Position numbers and translations under genes: made by a program
Assembly (NCBI GenBank): GCA_027459505.1
Contig: DAIDIE010000004.1
Coordinates: forward strand, 1-64,000
Direction: 5' to 3'
Source of the DNA: Acidobacteriota bacterium
GTDB taxonomy: Bacteria > Acidobacteriota > Terriglobia > Terriglobales > SCQP01
Length of the DNA stretch: 64,000 bases
Shown: positions 52,994 to 63,966 of the stretch, in pieces
Numbering within the stretch: position 1 is the stretch's first letter
Layout: the number at the start of each line of letters is the position of its first letter
The notes under the pieces: model-generated
Seen by the model: the letters and a program-made list of their open reading frames with translations, nothing else
Databases searched by the model: none
What the model was told of the DNA's origin: nothing

Positions 52994-53626
52994 GTGCGTC
53001 ATCTCCTGCATTTCGCCCATTCCCTGCAGCTCATCTTCGCCTCGCTGGGAGCTACCGGGATGTTCTTCATGGGCATCATCGACTCGGCGCTGGTGGCGCT
53101 GTTCCCCGACGTAGTGATGATCGATCTCACCCTGCAGCATCCTCACCTGCTGCTCTGGTACGTGCTGGTCTGCACGGCGGGTACCACCCTCGGCAGCATC
53201 ATCCTGCTGCAGGTGGTCAAACGGCTGGGCGGCCCCTGGGTGGAGAGCAAGATTCCCCCCGCTCGCTTCAAACGCATCCACGCCAACTTCGAGCGCTACG
53301 AGCTCATGTCGGTGGCGGTGCCCGCCTGTTTGCCGCCTCCGATTCCTTTCAAGCCCTTCCTGCTGGTGGCCGGCCTGGTGGAAATGTCGTGGTCGAGTTT
53401 TGGCATTTCGATGTTCGTGGGCCGCGGCATCCGTTATTTACTGGAGGCTTGGATTGCCCTGCGCTACGGCCCCGCCGCACTGCAGGTCCTCAAGCACCAC
53501 CCCATGCTGGTCGTGATCGCGGGAATCGTTCTGCTGGCCGGCGGCTACTGCTACGGACGCTGCCGTAATCCCAAACCCAGCCCCACCCTCTCCGAAGAAG
53601 AGCACATGGCGAAGGCATCCGAGTAG
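52994..53626 (+). CDS. YqaA/DedA-like SNARE-associated (VTT) membrane protein
   Basis: 210 aa from a GTG at 52994. The VTT-domain pattern is visible: GATGMFFMGIIDSALVALFPD, then TAGTTLGSIILLQVVKRLGG, then FLLVAGLVEMSWSSF. About five TM segments. DedA/YqaA proteins are implicated in lipid flipping and membrane homeostasis. The start is uncertain, as no strong SD was seen. Convergent with the erpA-like gene. Confidence 0.75.
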   Translation: MRHLLHFAHSLQLIFASLGATGMFFMGIIDSALVALFPDVVMIDLTLQHPHLLLWYVLVCTAGTTLGSIILLQVVKRLGGPWVESKIPPARFKRIHANFERYELMSVAVPACLPPPIPFKPFLLVAGLVEMSWSSFGISMFVGRGIRYLLEAWIALRYGPAALQVLKHHPMLVVIAGIVLLAGGYCYGRCRNPKPSPTLSEEEHMAKASE

Positions 53627-53713
53627 CCTTAGGCCGCAGGCGGCGCCGCTTGCAGCCATCACTACCCGCTATCACTCCCCCCGCCATCACTCCTCGATTG
53701 ACTTCAAAACAAT

Positions 53714-53748
53714 AAGGGCCCGAATGCGCCAGGCGCATCCGAGCCCTT
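53714..53748. terminator. Bidirectional hairpin terminator
   Basis: 17-nt arms AAGGGCCCGAATGCGCC and GGCGCATCCGAGCCCTT pair with two wobbles. It lies between convergent genes. Confidence 0.75.
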
Positions 53749-53772
53749 GTCATTGCCACCCGCTGCAAGCGC

Positions 53773-54093
53773 CTAAACCGAGAAGGAGCTGCCACAGCCG
53801 CAGGTGTGTTTCACGTTGGGGTTGTTGAACTTGAAGCCCGAGCCTTCCAGTGTCTCCAGGTAGTCGACTTCCACCCCGTCCAGGTACATCAGGCTCATCG
53901 GGTCAACAAAGACCTTGAGGCCTTCAAACTCATAGGTCTTATCCTGCCCGGTGCCGTTGTCAAACTGCATGGAGTAGGAGAAGCCCGAGCATCCGCCGCC
54001 CACCACCGCCATACGCAGGCCTGCCGGCTTGGGCTCTTGCTGGTTGAGAATCTCTTTAACCTTTTCGATCGCCTTGGGGGTGACCTGGATCAT
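53773..54093 (-). CDS. erpA: A-type Fe-S cluster carrier (ErpA/IscA-like)
   Basis: 106 aa from ATG 54093 (MIQVTPKAIE), preceded by GGAGAG. The three cluster-ligand cysteines are present: Cys35 in GGGCSG and Cys98, Cys100 in CGCG near the C-terminus. Delivers Fe-S clusters to targets; this chromosome neighbourhood encodes several (NuoI, NirB, the DmsB-type subunit). ErpA and IscA cannot be separated from sequence alone. Confidence 0.88.
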   Translation of the reverse strand: MIQVTPKAIEKVKEILNQQEPKPAGLRMAVVGGGCSGFSYSMQFDNGTGQDKTYEFEGLKVFVDPMSLMYLDGVEVDYLETLEGSGFKFNNPNVKHTCGCGSSFSV

Positions 54094-54449
54094 GAAAGCT
54101 CTCCTCGAAACAAATGATTGCTCTTCTAATTTAGCCATTCTCTGGGCAAAGACGCAACTGCCGCAGCGCCAGAATCCACAGACAAAAGCCCAGTTCTGAG
54201 ATGCCCGGAGTGGGCTGCGGGATACACCGCGGGCTTGCAGATCGGTTGCCGGTTGTCCGGTGTCCTTAGAGCGCCGGTACTATGGCAGGCCGCCGCAGCG
54301 CACCCGGCTAGCGTCGCGGTGACCTCCACTGGAGTGTTGGCGCTGGCGACAGGCCAGCGTGATACTGGAGGCAGGCGGAGACGAACCTCGAGCGGCTTCC
54401 AATCGTTCCCTTCGAGGCTCTTCCACGCCTCCGCCTCGGGAGTCGTTCT

Positions 54450-55982
<1,533 letters not shown>

Positions 55983-58416
55983 GCATGGCAATCGAACTCG
56001 CCGGGTAATTGGCTGAAGCCGGGAAGAAAATGCTGAAGGTACTGCCCTTCCCGACTTCGCTGCGCACGCGGATGCCGCCCCCGCTTTGCGAAATGATGCC
56101 GTACACGGTGGCCAGCCCCAAACCTGTTCCCTTGTCTTCTTTTGTCGTAAAGAACGGCTCGAAGATGCGTGACTGAATTTCGGGAGGCATGCCGGATCCG
56201 GTATCGCTGACGCTGACGCAAACATGTTGCCCCGGGTGCAGCCCGGGCAGGTCCGCAATTTCGGCGGCGGCCAGCCACACATTCCGGGTGGTGATGGTCA
56301 GAGTACCGCTGTCCGGCATGGCATCGCGCGCATTCACCACCAGGTTCATGATGACCTGCTCCAGTTGCGTGGGATCGGCCAGGACCGGCAGCAGGTCGGT
56401 GGAGAGCGCAAAGACAAGCTGGCGATCCTCACCCAGAAGGCTGCGCAGCAAAGGACCTGTCTCGCGGACCACCTGATTCAGATCCAGTTCCACTTCCTGC
56501 AGCATCTGACAGCGGCCATAGGCGAGGAGTTTTTTGGTCAGGACGGCGGCGCGTTCGCCGGCGGCAATGATCTCCCGCAGGCCTTCGGCCCAAGGTGCGG
56601 GGAGATTGTGCTCCTCAGCCAGCACTTCTGCGCGGCCGATAATGACGGTTAGCAGGTTATTGAAATCATGGGCCACACCTCCTGCCAGCCGCCCCACCGC
56701 CTCCAGCCGGTGCGTCTGTTGAATGCGGCGCTCCAACTCATGATGTTCGCGCATTTGCGCCCGCAGCAGCCGCTCCTGGCGGGCCAGTTGTTCGCGCAAC
56801 AGCCAGACCCAGGCCAGCACCAACAGACCGGCCGCGCACAGCACCCCCAACAGCCAGAATACGTGGCGCAGGTTCCACCACGAGGGCCGCCGCACCACGA
56901 CGATGTCGGAACCGCGGCGCAGTAGCAGCCGCAGAGAGCGGCCATCGGCCCCTCCCCAATAGACCCCGGTCAAACGCAAGATCGATCCCGGCCGCAGACT
57001 CTTCACAACTGAGGGCGTCCGCGCTCCCGGCAGCAGCGCCTCGAAATAGTAGCCGTCCAACTCCATGTGCAGATACTGCTGTTGGTCCGCATGGGAGGAC
57101 TCGACTGAAACTAACCTTGCCGTCGCGCGCACCAGCCGGTTATTGAAGCGCGCCTCCGCAGGCTCGTGGCGCGGCAACTGCAGCGGAGTGATTGCCAACT
57201 GCGGACCGCCCGGCCGCGCCTCGGGATCGCGCAAAACCAGACTGGAATCCAACAAGCGGGCGAATCCCGCCACCTCGACCGGTGCCCCGATCTGGAACAC
57301 GCGCCGGGGGTTACCAGCCACAAACACCGCCCCCGTGCGGTCCTGCAGGGTAAAGCGGCCATCGCCGGCCTGCGATGTCACCACGCCTTGCACCAATACC
57401 CTATGTCCGGAACTGCCCCCATGCGGAAGGAAGCGGGGCAACGCGGCAATCGGGATCGCCGGACCGGAAAAAGGATCTGATGGCGCCACAGTGACGCGGA
57501 TCTGGGAAGGAGAAGCCAGGTAGAGCTCTTCTCCGTGTTGCCGCCGGTCCCGATCGAATAAGGTGGCACAAACGCCGGTCATGCTCACCTCGGAATCCAC
57601 CAACGCGGGGACCGCCGCGTCCCGCTGCAAAAGAACCCGTACCGGTAAGACCGCGCCATCCTGCTCGATGCGCAGCAGCAGGAACCCATCGCGCACCTGC
57701 TCGCTCCGCACCAGACCATTTACGCGAATCCACTGCGCATCCAGATCGCCGGTCTGCACTTGGGAAAGCGGCGCCGATCGAGCGGCTTCCGGCAGTGGAC
57801 CCCGCCCCAGCACACTGACATGCTCCGCGTACAGGATAGGAGTAAAGTCGCCAGCGCCGGAGACGCCCTTGATAGCCACCCGCATGCCCGGCCGCAGCCG
57901 GAGCGCTCCATCCTTGGGCACCACGTACAGACCGTTGCTGCCGTCCCAAATGTAGATCTGCGGCTTGGCGGTCCCGCGGTCCGGATGTGGACTGGCCTCA
58001 AAATAGACGACCGTTGCCCGCAGGCTTACTGGAAGTTGAGCATTGGCCTGAGTCGCGGAAAGCGCACGCACTTGCCCTGCGCTGCGGAGGGGAGCGGGCG
58101 AAGGGGCAAGGGCCGCCGCTACGCCAAAATTCAAGCTCAGCACCAGCATGGCCCTGGCGCAAGCACGGCTAAAAACCTTCTTCAATCGCGTCTACGCCCG
58201 AAGTGCGCGCTCCTCTTCTGCCCTCTTTCGAAACAGGCCGCTGTAGCCTGATTCTGAGAACCCCTACCGGCAAATGTCAACGGAGAAAATCACCAGTGCC
58301 CCAGCGACACCCTGTGCGGCTGACCGTTCCCGCTACTGGCGCAACACGAGAACCCGCAGTCGGAACCAGTTAAAGCGGCACCGCCGCGCTTCTTCCACCC
58401 GCACCCATTGGGTGCC

Positions 58417-58481
58417 GATGTGGGGTGCTGATGTGGGGTGCTCACGTGGGGTGCTGACGTGGCGCGCTGAGGTGGCGTGCC
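58417..58481. repeat. Five 13-bp tandem repeats next to nuoI stop
   Basis: Units: GATGTGGGGTGCT twice, CACGTGGGGTGCT, GACGTGGCGCGCT, GAGGTGGCGTGCC. They abut the nuoI stop codon. A palindrome GCACCCATTGGGTGC precedes them (58401-58415). Confidence 0.8.
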
Positions 58482-58945
58482 TAGGACTTCTCCGCCGCGC
58501 TCAGGGCGGGCACTGGCGCCAGCAGCTGCTCTTTGCGATACACCAGGTTGCTGGCGTCGTAGGTGGCCAGCTCAAAGCCGTGCCCATGGGTGATGGCGTC
58601 GGTCGGACAGGCTTCCACGCAATAACCGCAGAAAATGCAGCGGTTATAGTCGATGTTGTAGACTTTGGCGTAACGCTCGCCGGCGCTGATGCGCTCGGTT
58701 GCGGTGTTCTCCGCCGCTTCAATATAAATGCAATTGCTCGGGCACGCCGCCGCGCACAGGAAACAGGCGACGCATTTCTCCAGGCCGTTCTCATCGCGCT
58801 GTTGCACGTGCACACCGCGAAAACGCTCTTCAAAGCACACCGGCCCATCCGGGTAGGGCTCGGTCACCGGCGGGCGAAAGAGGTTCTTCAGCGTGACCGC
58901 CATGCCCTTGGCGATGGCGGCGGCTTCTTGGATCGGATCAGCCAT
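58481..58945 (-). CDS. nuoI: NADH-quinone oxidoreductase subunit I (NuoI-like)
   Basis: 154 aa. Two [4Fe-4S] motifs are present, [12 protein letters not shown] and [12 protein letters not shown], in the NuoI order, followed by [20 protein letters not shown], which is characteristic of NuoI. Stands alone, with no other nuo gene in the window. A TATACT just upstream of GAGGCATG may be part of its promoter. Confidence 0.88.
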   Translation of the reverse strand: MADPIQEAAAIAKGMAVTLKNLFRPPVTEPYPDGPVCFEERFRGVHVQQRDENGLEKCVACFLCAAACPSNCIYIEAAENTATERISAGERYAKVYNIDYNRCIFCGYCVEACPTDAITHGHGFELATYDASNLVYRKEQLLAPVPALSAAEKS

Positions 58946-59018
58946 GCCTCAAGTATAACGTGCGGCGCGGCCCCGCAGTTTGTGAGGTGGATCAAGAAAT
59001 CTCCCGTAAAATTTCATC

Positions 59019-59035
59019 AGGAGATCAATACCCTG
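59019..59035 (+). promoter_or_regulatory. Strong SD with CTG start of rph
   Basis: AGGAGA (59019-59024) lies 8 nt before CTG (59033-59035). The nearest in-frame ATG (59063) has no comparable SD and would remove ten conserved residues. Confidence 0.6.
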
Positions 59036-59764
59036 CGAAGCGATCAACGCGCCAGCGACCAGATGCGTCCGGTGGAAATCACCCCGGATTTTTTGCCCAC
59101 CGCCGAAGGTTCCGCCCTGATCCGCGTCGGCCATACGCGCGTACTGTGCACGGCCAGCGTGGAAGAAGGCGTCCCGGCGTTCCTGCGCAACAGCGGCAAG
59201 GGGTGGGTGACCAGTGAGTACGCCATGCTGCCGCGCGCGACGCTGACCCGCACCCCGCGCGAGTCCGCGAAAGGACGCGTCTCCGGCCGCACCCACGAGA
59301 TTCAACGCCTCATTGGCCGTTCGTTGCGCGCTGTGGTCGATCCCACCGCCTTGGGCGAGCGCACCATCTACATCGACTGCGATGTGCTGCAGGCCGACGG
59401 CGGCACCCGCACCGCTTCCATCACTGGCGCCTTCGTCGCCCTCGGCCTGGCGCTCAAGCGCCTGCATGGCGCCGGCGTCCTGAAGGCGCAGCCGCTGCGC
59501 GATTACGTGGCGGCCACCAGCGTGGGCATGATCAATGGCGCGCCGCTGCTGGACCTGAACTATGAGGAAGACTCGCGCGCCGATGTGGACATGAACGTGG
59601 TCATGACCGGCAACGGCCGTTTTGTCGAGTTGCAGGCCACCGCCGAGCATGAACCGTTCGACGATGAGCAGTGGTCTTCCCTGCTAACGATCGCGCGCAG
59701 TGGCATCCAGCAGTTGCTCGCCGCGCAGCGCGCTATCCTCGACCCCCTGGGGACGCAGTCCTGA
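59033..59764 (+). CDS. rph: Ribonuclease PH
   Basis: 243 aa if started at CTG 59033. The resulting N-terminus [20 protein letters not shown] aligns without gaps with the E. coli RNase PH N-terminus (MRPAGRSNNQVRPV). Phosphorolytic core motifs are present: [55 protein letters not shown] and [16 protein letters not shown]. Trims tRNA 3' ends using phosphate. The stop is one base before the rdgB start, so the two are probably coupled. Confidence 0.92.
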   Translation: MRSDQRASDQMRPVEITPDFLPTAEGSALIRVGHTRVLCTASVEEGVPAFLRNSGKGWVTSEYAMLPRATLTRTPRESAKGRVSGRTHEIQRLIGRSLRAVVDPTALGERTIYIDCDVLQADGGTRTASITGAFVALGLALKRLHGAGVLKAQPLRDYVAATSVGMINGAPLLDLNYEEDSRADVDMNVVMTGNGRFVELQATAEHEPFDDEQWSSLLTIARSGIQQLLAAQRAILDPLGTQS

Positions 59765-59765
59765 A

Positions 59766-60350
59766 ATGCGCTTCCTGATTGCCACCGGAAACCCCGGCAA
59801 GCTGCGTGATTTCCAGGGAATGGAACCGGAAATCGCTGTCGAGTTGCTGCCCGGCTTTGCCGCCCTCCCCAGCGTCGAAGAAGACGGCGACAGCTTTGCC
59901 GCCAACGCTCGCAAAAAAGCCGAATTCTACAGCAGGTTTACCGAGTTGCCGGTGCTGGCCGACGACTCCGGCCTGGTCGTCGACGCGCTTAACGGCGAGC
60001 CGGGCATCTACTCGGCCCGCTACTCGGGCGGCACTGATGAGGACAACAACCGGCTGGTGCTGGAGAAAATGCGCGGCGTTCCCTGGGAGCAGCGCACCGC
60101 CCGCTTCATCTGCGTGCTGGCAGTAGCGCGGAAGGGAAAAACCCTGGCTACCTTTGAGGGCGCGACTGAAGGCCGGCTGTTGGACGCGCCTCGGGGCGCC
60201 CACGGCTTTGGCTATGATCCCCTGTTTTTCTCAACCGAAGCGAATATTGGCTTCGCCGAGATTCCCGCCTCTGAAAAGGCGCGCTATAGCCACCGCGGCA
60301 AAGCCGCGCGCCAGTTGTTGGCCTGGGCTCGCTCCGCCGGCCAGCAATAA
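59766..60350 (+). CDS. rdgB: Non-canonical purine NTP pyrophosphatase (RdgB/HAM1)
   Basis: 194 aa. FLIATGNPGKLRDF at the N-terminus and LADDSGLVVDALNGEPGIYS and GYDPLFF motifs identify the ITPase family. Removes dITP/XTP from the nucleotide pool. An rph-rdgB pair is common in bacteria. Confidence 0.94.
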   Translation: MRFLIATGNPGKLRDFQGMEPEIAVELLPGFAALPSVEEDGDSFAANARKKAEFYSRFTELPVLADDSGLVVDALNGEPGIYSARYSGGTDEDNNRLVLEKMRGVPWEQRTARFICVLAVARKGKTLATFEGATEGRLLDAPRGAHGFGYDPLFFSTEANIGFAEIPASEKARYSHRGKAARQLLAWARSAGQQ

Positions 60351-60385
60351 GCCAATCCTGCTCCGGCGCAACGGCATCGGATTTC

Positions 60386-60406
60386 GCTCGCTCCGCGGGA
60401 GCGAGC
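60386..60406. terminator. Hairpin between rdgB and redoxin gene
   Basis: 9-bp perfect stem GCTCGCTCC / GGAGCGAGC with a GCG loop between convergent genes; T-tract poor. Confidence 0.5.
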
Positions 60407-60422
60407 CATCGAAAGCCGTGCC

Positions 60423-61430
60423 TCACCCACACGCGCCGAAGGTAAAGGCAAACCCCGCCAGCCCGGGACTGCTGGTTCTCAATTCCAGCAGATGCTCCTC
60501 CATCTCCTCATGGCGCAGCAGGCGATACATACGCGGCAGATCAACGGAAACGATGGGCGCGCCGTTCCGCTCCCGCACATCTTCGCCCCAACTGCCCGCC
60601 GGCAGCGGTTTGCCATCGATGAGAAGCTGCACGGTCGCGGGCGTCTCAGCCAACGGCGCGAGAACAATATTGACCTCTGCCGCCTGGTAATGCAGCAGGA
60701 TCGAGGCCGGCTCCCCGCCGACATGCCCCAAAAACTCCGGCGTGGCATGCCACTCCCCCTCCAGTGCGACCGTGTCCAGAGGCTGCTCCGTCGGCCGTTG
60801 GTAAACGATAGTGGTATTCAGCTGCAGGTCTTCGGCGTTGACCACCTGCCCGCGCTGATAGCCGAGATATAGCTCACGCGTACAGGGCAGGCAGGCCGCC
60901 CCATCCCGCACCGGACTGGCGGAGAGCCGCACCAGTTCAGTCGGAAGCGCCTCGGCTCTCGCCGGTGACAACTCCAGCAATAGTTCCCGGATGGCCCGCT
61001 CCATCTCTTCATAGCCGCCTTCGCCCCAATGCCTCACCCGTATGTAACCCTGCCCATTCACAAGGTATTTCGCCGGCCAGCAGCGGTTCGCAAACGCTTG
61101 CCAGAGCTGGTAATCATTGTCGAGCACGATGGGATAGCTCAAGTCGAAGCGCCCCGCCGCGTCGGCTACCAGTTGCGGGTCGCGCGCGAAGGAAAACTCA
61201 GGGGTGTGAATGCCAATCACGCTCAGACCCTGTGCCCGGTACTTGCGCGACCACGCCTCCACGTACGGCAGGGTGCGCAGGCAGTTCACGCAGGTGTAAT
61301 CCCAGAAGTCGATGAGCAGAACCCGGCCGCGCAATTGAGCCGTGTCCACCGTGCCGCCGCGCAGGTTCGGACGGCTGAACCCAGGCACGTGAATGGGAGA
61401 AGCGGGAATATCCATAGCCGGCAGACTCAC
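60423..61430 (-). CDS. DipZ-like redoxin: thioredoxin domain plus C-terminal beta domain
   Basis: 335 aa from GTG 61430; ATG 61415 is an alternative. The thioredoxin-like domain (about 10-160) has DFWDYTCVNCLRTLPYVEAW with a CVNC active site, typical of the DipZ/Thioredoxin_10 group, and NRCWPAKYLVNGQG. The C-terminal ~150 residues form a jelly-roll-like domain as in DipZ. The DsbD-like membrane part is missing and no signal peptide is seen, so it is a soluble, possibly cytoplasmic, version. Lies 32 bp after the LolA-like gene, so likely one operon. Confidence 0.8.
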   Translation of the reverse strand: MSLPAMDIPASPIHVPGFSRPNLRGGTVDTAQLRGRVLLIDFWDYTCVNCLRTLPYVEAWSRKYRAQGLSVIGIHTPEFSFARDPQLVADAAGRFDLSYPIVLDNDYQLWQAFANRCWPAKYLVNGQGYIRVRHWGEGGYEEMERAIRELLLELSPARAEALPTELVRLSASPVRDGAACLPCTRELYLGYQRGQVVNAEDLQLNTTIVYQRPTEQPLDTVALEGEWHATPEFLGHVGGEPASILLHYQAAEVNIVLAPLAETPATVQLLIDGKPLPAGSWGEDVRERNGAPIVSVDLPRMYRLLRHEEMEEHLLELRTSSPGLAGFAFTFGACG

Positions 61431-61462
61431 GTCCTGCCATTCCCCGCCCGTTGCGTTGAACT

Positions 61463-62347
61463 TCAGCGCACCACGTAGGTTTTGACAAGCGTGCCGTTTT
61501 TAGTGTGCCAGAGCTCGCGGCCGGAGAGGTGAATGACCGTCTTTCCCCACACCCAGGCATTGCCGGAGCGCTGCATGGTAAACGTACCGCTGATGTGGTC
61601 GAAATTGGCCAGCATGCCAAAACCGATCTTTACCGGCTGATTGTTATGGAAGGTGACCTTGAGGATTTGGCCGCTTTGGGGATCCATCCACAATCGCCCC
61701 TGCATGAGCTGCATGAGGTGCACCATGCGCGAATTGGCCGGGTCGCCGGGGCGGGCGCTGAAACGAAACACCTGGCAGGGCTGCCCTTCAACGTTATCGG
61801 CGCCAAGGTGCTGCCACTGATAATGCTGCAGCAGTTTGGGAAGGCTCACAATACTGTCGGCGATCCGCACCAGCCGGCCATCGTCCATCGGACCCTTCCA
61901 GCGCTTGTCGATTCTTTTCTGCGCCTGGGCCAGATCGTGCTGTTCCATGAAGCGCTTGTAGGCGCTCACCGGCTCGCCATCCTTGGAGACGGTCACTTCC
62001 AGCTCGACAGATTTGTAGAACATCACCCTCGATGTCTCCCGATCGCTCACCGCTCCATTGCTCTTTTGCCACCATTCTTTGGCCTGCAGATGAACGGTAT
62101 TGAGCGCGTTCGGGTCCGAGGCCAGGGTGGCTTTGGCGACGATCTGGTTCCAATCCTGGGGTTCACTTTCCGGGGGCGCCGCTAAAGCCGGCCGCCCGGG
62201 ACGGCGCAGGCGCGCCAGGCGTTGAGCCGCGTGGCTGCGGTGCTCACGGCGGGCTTGCTGCGCGAAGAGAGGGGAGCCGCAAAGCACTGCCAGCGTCAAC
62301 AGCGCTGGACTGAGGCATCGTACACAGGTTTGCGTGCCGCCCTTCAT
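61463..62347 (-). CDS. LolA/RseB-like exported protein
   Basis: 294 aa. Signal peptide (LSPALLTLAVLCGSPLFAQ), then a basic linker and a half-barrel-like domain: SVELEVTVSKDGEPVSAYKR, CQVFRFSARPG, GRLWMDPQSGQILKVTF, WGKTVIHLSGRELWHTKNGT. This pattern fits outer-membrane lipoprotein-sorting-like proteins. Co-directional with and 32 bp before the redoxin gene. The role is not known; a distant relative is at 16381-17166. Confidence 0.6.
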   Translation of the reverse strand: MKGGTQTCVRCLSPALLTLAVLCGSPLFAQQARREHRSHAAQRLARLRRPGRPALAAPPESEPQDWNQIVAKATLASDPNALNTVHLQAKEWWQKSNGAVSDRETSRVMFYKSVELEVTVSKDGEPVSAYKRFMEQHDLAQAQKRIDKRWKGPMDDGRLVRIADSIVSLPKLLQHYQWQHLGADNVEGQPCQVFRFSARPGDPANSRMVHLMQLMQGRLWMDPQSGQILKVTFHNNQPVKIGFGMLANFDHISGTFTMQRSGNAWVWGKTVIHLSGRELWHTKNGTLVKTYVVR

Positions 62348-62596
62348 AGCAGATTAGAGCGGGTCAGCGAACCAGACCGTTGTACGGGCGGCAACGAAGG
62401 GGCGTAAATGCTGGTAGTAGATGCTGGCTGTAAAAGCTGGTTGTAAAGGTTGGCTACCGGCTGGCCACCACCCCGGGCAAGCGCCTATGCACGATAGTCA
62501 AGCGCGGAGGCCTGGCCGGCTCCTAAGCCACCCGCCTGGCATGGCCATCAGCCAGCGCCAGCCAAGGCGGCAGCGACAACCTCAGGAGCGCGCCCT
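62348..62596. other. Intergenic region, no gene seen
   Basis: About 250 bp between two minus-strand genes. GC-rich; no ORF or clear terminator was identified. Confidence 0.5.
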
Positions 62597-63343
62597 TCAG
62601 AACGAAACCAGCACCTTGGAGGCGACCGCAACCTGGTTGCCAGGATCGGGAAAAGCATCAACGCTTACCGAAGGCGCCATATCCAGACTGAGCTGCCGCA
62701 CTTGAATCATGTCGCCCTTGCGCATTCCCCGCACCAGCACTCGCAGGTCGGTAGTGACATTGGCTTCGCGCAGTTGCCGGGCCGCCTCGTCGGACCCCGC
62801 CTTGTCAAACCGCACGTAGTCGCCCCCGGACAGCATCACTCCCAAGCCACTCGCCAGGCACTCCGGGCTCAGCGCGCAGGCCTTGTAGTGATCCTGGGGA
62901 TGATCGGCGTACTTGGCGGCGCAATGTTGATCCACCAGCCAGCCCTGTAGGGTGGCCATGTGCGCAGCCGTAGAGTGCAGATGAAGCCCGCCAAAAATCA
63001 CCAACAGCGTCATCAACGCGGCCATCGCCAATCCCCAGACCCAACTCCGCCCACGCGTAGCCTCGCTCGCGGGAGAGACCAGCTTCGGCCCCGCCTCGTG
63101 CGCAGCCGAAAGCGCGTCAATGTGTTGCTGCAAACGCGCATGCAAACGCTGGCTCACCCCTTCGGGTAGCTCTATGATTTCGTCGTTGTCCAGGAATCGC
63201 AGCGTGTTCCGGGTTGTGTCCACCAGAACGTTACAGGGCGAGCACGCGCGGCAATGTTCCAGCACGCGCCGGTGCAACTCGGGGTCGAGTTCGCCGTCCA
63301 GGAAGTCATTCAAGTAGGAGAGAAGTTCAGCGCAGCTAATCAT
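62597..63343 (-). CDS. zf-HC2 anti-sigma factor with unusual C-terminal domain
   Basis: 248 aa. The N-terminal zinc-finger anti-sigma domain (about 1-50) contains RRVLEHCRACSPC (HxxxCxxC). A TM helix at about 103-121 (WGLAMAALMTLLVIFGGLHL) places the rest outside. The C-terminal ~110 residues contain GWLVDQHCAAKYADHPQDHY then KACALSPECLASGLGVMLSG, a Cys-rich module that could sense redox state or ligand. Start overlaps the stop of the ECF sigma gene (ATGA), the usual sigma/anti-sigma arrangement. Confidence 0.85.
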   Translation of the reverse strand: MISCAELLSYLNDFLDGELDPELHRRVLEHCRACSPCNVLVDTTRNTLRFLDNDEIIELPEGVSQRLHARLQQHIDALSAAHEAGPKLVSPASEATRGRSWVWGLAMAALMTLLVIFGGLHLHSTAAHMATLQGWLVDQHCAAKYADHPQDHYKACALSPECLASGLGVMLSGGDYVRFDKAGSDEAARQLREANVTTDLRVLVRGMRKGDMIQVRQLSLDMAPSVSVDAFPDPGNQVAVASKVLVSF

Positions 63344-63966
63344 GGCTGCTGCTCCTTTTTCTCTTGCCGGAAATGGGGCGCAAGGCGCTCGCGCAACTGT
63401 AACCGTGCCCGCAACAACCGCGTTTTAACATTTGCAACACTCAATCCCAGGGCCTGAGCCGTCTCCTCGGTGGACAAATGCTGCAAGTCGCGCAGCACCA
63501 GCACTGAGCGGTAGCTCGGATGCATTCCCTTCAGAGCCTGCATCAACAGACCCTGGCGCTCCTCGCGCGTGTATTGTTGTTCAGGGTTCTCGCGCCATTC
63601 CGCCACATCGCGCGACACCGAACCCTCGTCCGTCTGCACCGGTTCGTCCAGCGATTCCCAGAGATGCGCGTGATTTTTACGCAACTTCATGCGCGCCGTG
63701 TTGACCGCAATCTGCGTCAACCAGGTGCTGAAGCGCGCATCTCCGCGAAACTGGTCCAAATGCTGAACGGCACGCAGAAACGTCTCCTGCGTGACATCCT
63801 CGGCGTCCTCCGGATTGTGCAGGATCGCTAGCGCCGTCCGGTAGACCGCCCGTTCATGCCGCCGCACCAGTTCGTGGAACAGCTCAGGATGCCCAGCGCG
63901 TATCTGTTGCACTAAGGCAAAATCCTGATCCACCTTGATGCCGACGGCATCCGGTTCACTGTTCAT
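63340..63966 (-). CDS. ECF-family RNA polymerase sigma factor (RpoE-like)
   Basis: 208 aa from ATG 63966 (MNSEPDAV), preceded by AGGAA; a longer in-frame ATG is at 63996. Region 2 (AVYRTALAILHNPEDAEDVT then QETFLRAVQ, FRGDARFSTWLTQIAVN) and region 4 (LVLRDLQHLSTEETAQALGL then SVANVKTRLLRARLQL) are intact. Its activity is presumably held by the anti-sigma encoded next. The target promoter is unknown. Confidence 0.93.
   Translation of the reverse strand: MNSEPDAVGIKVDQDFALVQQIRAGHPELFHELVRRHERAVYRTALAILHNPEDAEDVTQETFLRAVQHLDQFRGDARFSTWLTQIAVNTARMKLRKNHAHLWESLDEPVQTDEGSVSRDVAEWRENPEQQYTREERQGLLMQALKGMHPSYRSVLVLRDLQHLSTEETAQALGLSVANVKTRLLRARLQLRERLAPHFRQEKKEQQP

Noticed and set aside
56680..56690. 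Another CACCTCCT resembling the micro-ORF SD complement
   Set aside because: It is the GGV codons of the kinase H-box on the coding strand; no WPP micro-ORF follows.
59063..59764. ATG 59063 as start of RNase PH
   Set aside because: Loses ten conserved N-terminal residues and lacks the SD found before CTG 59033.
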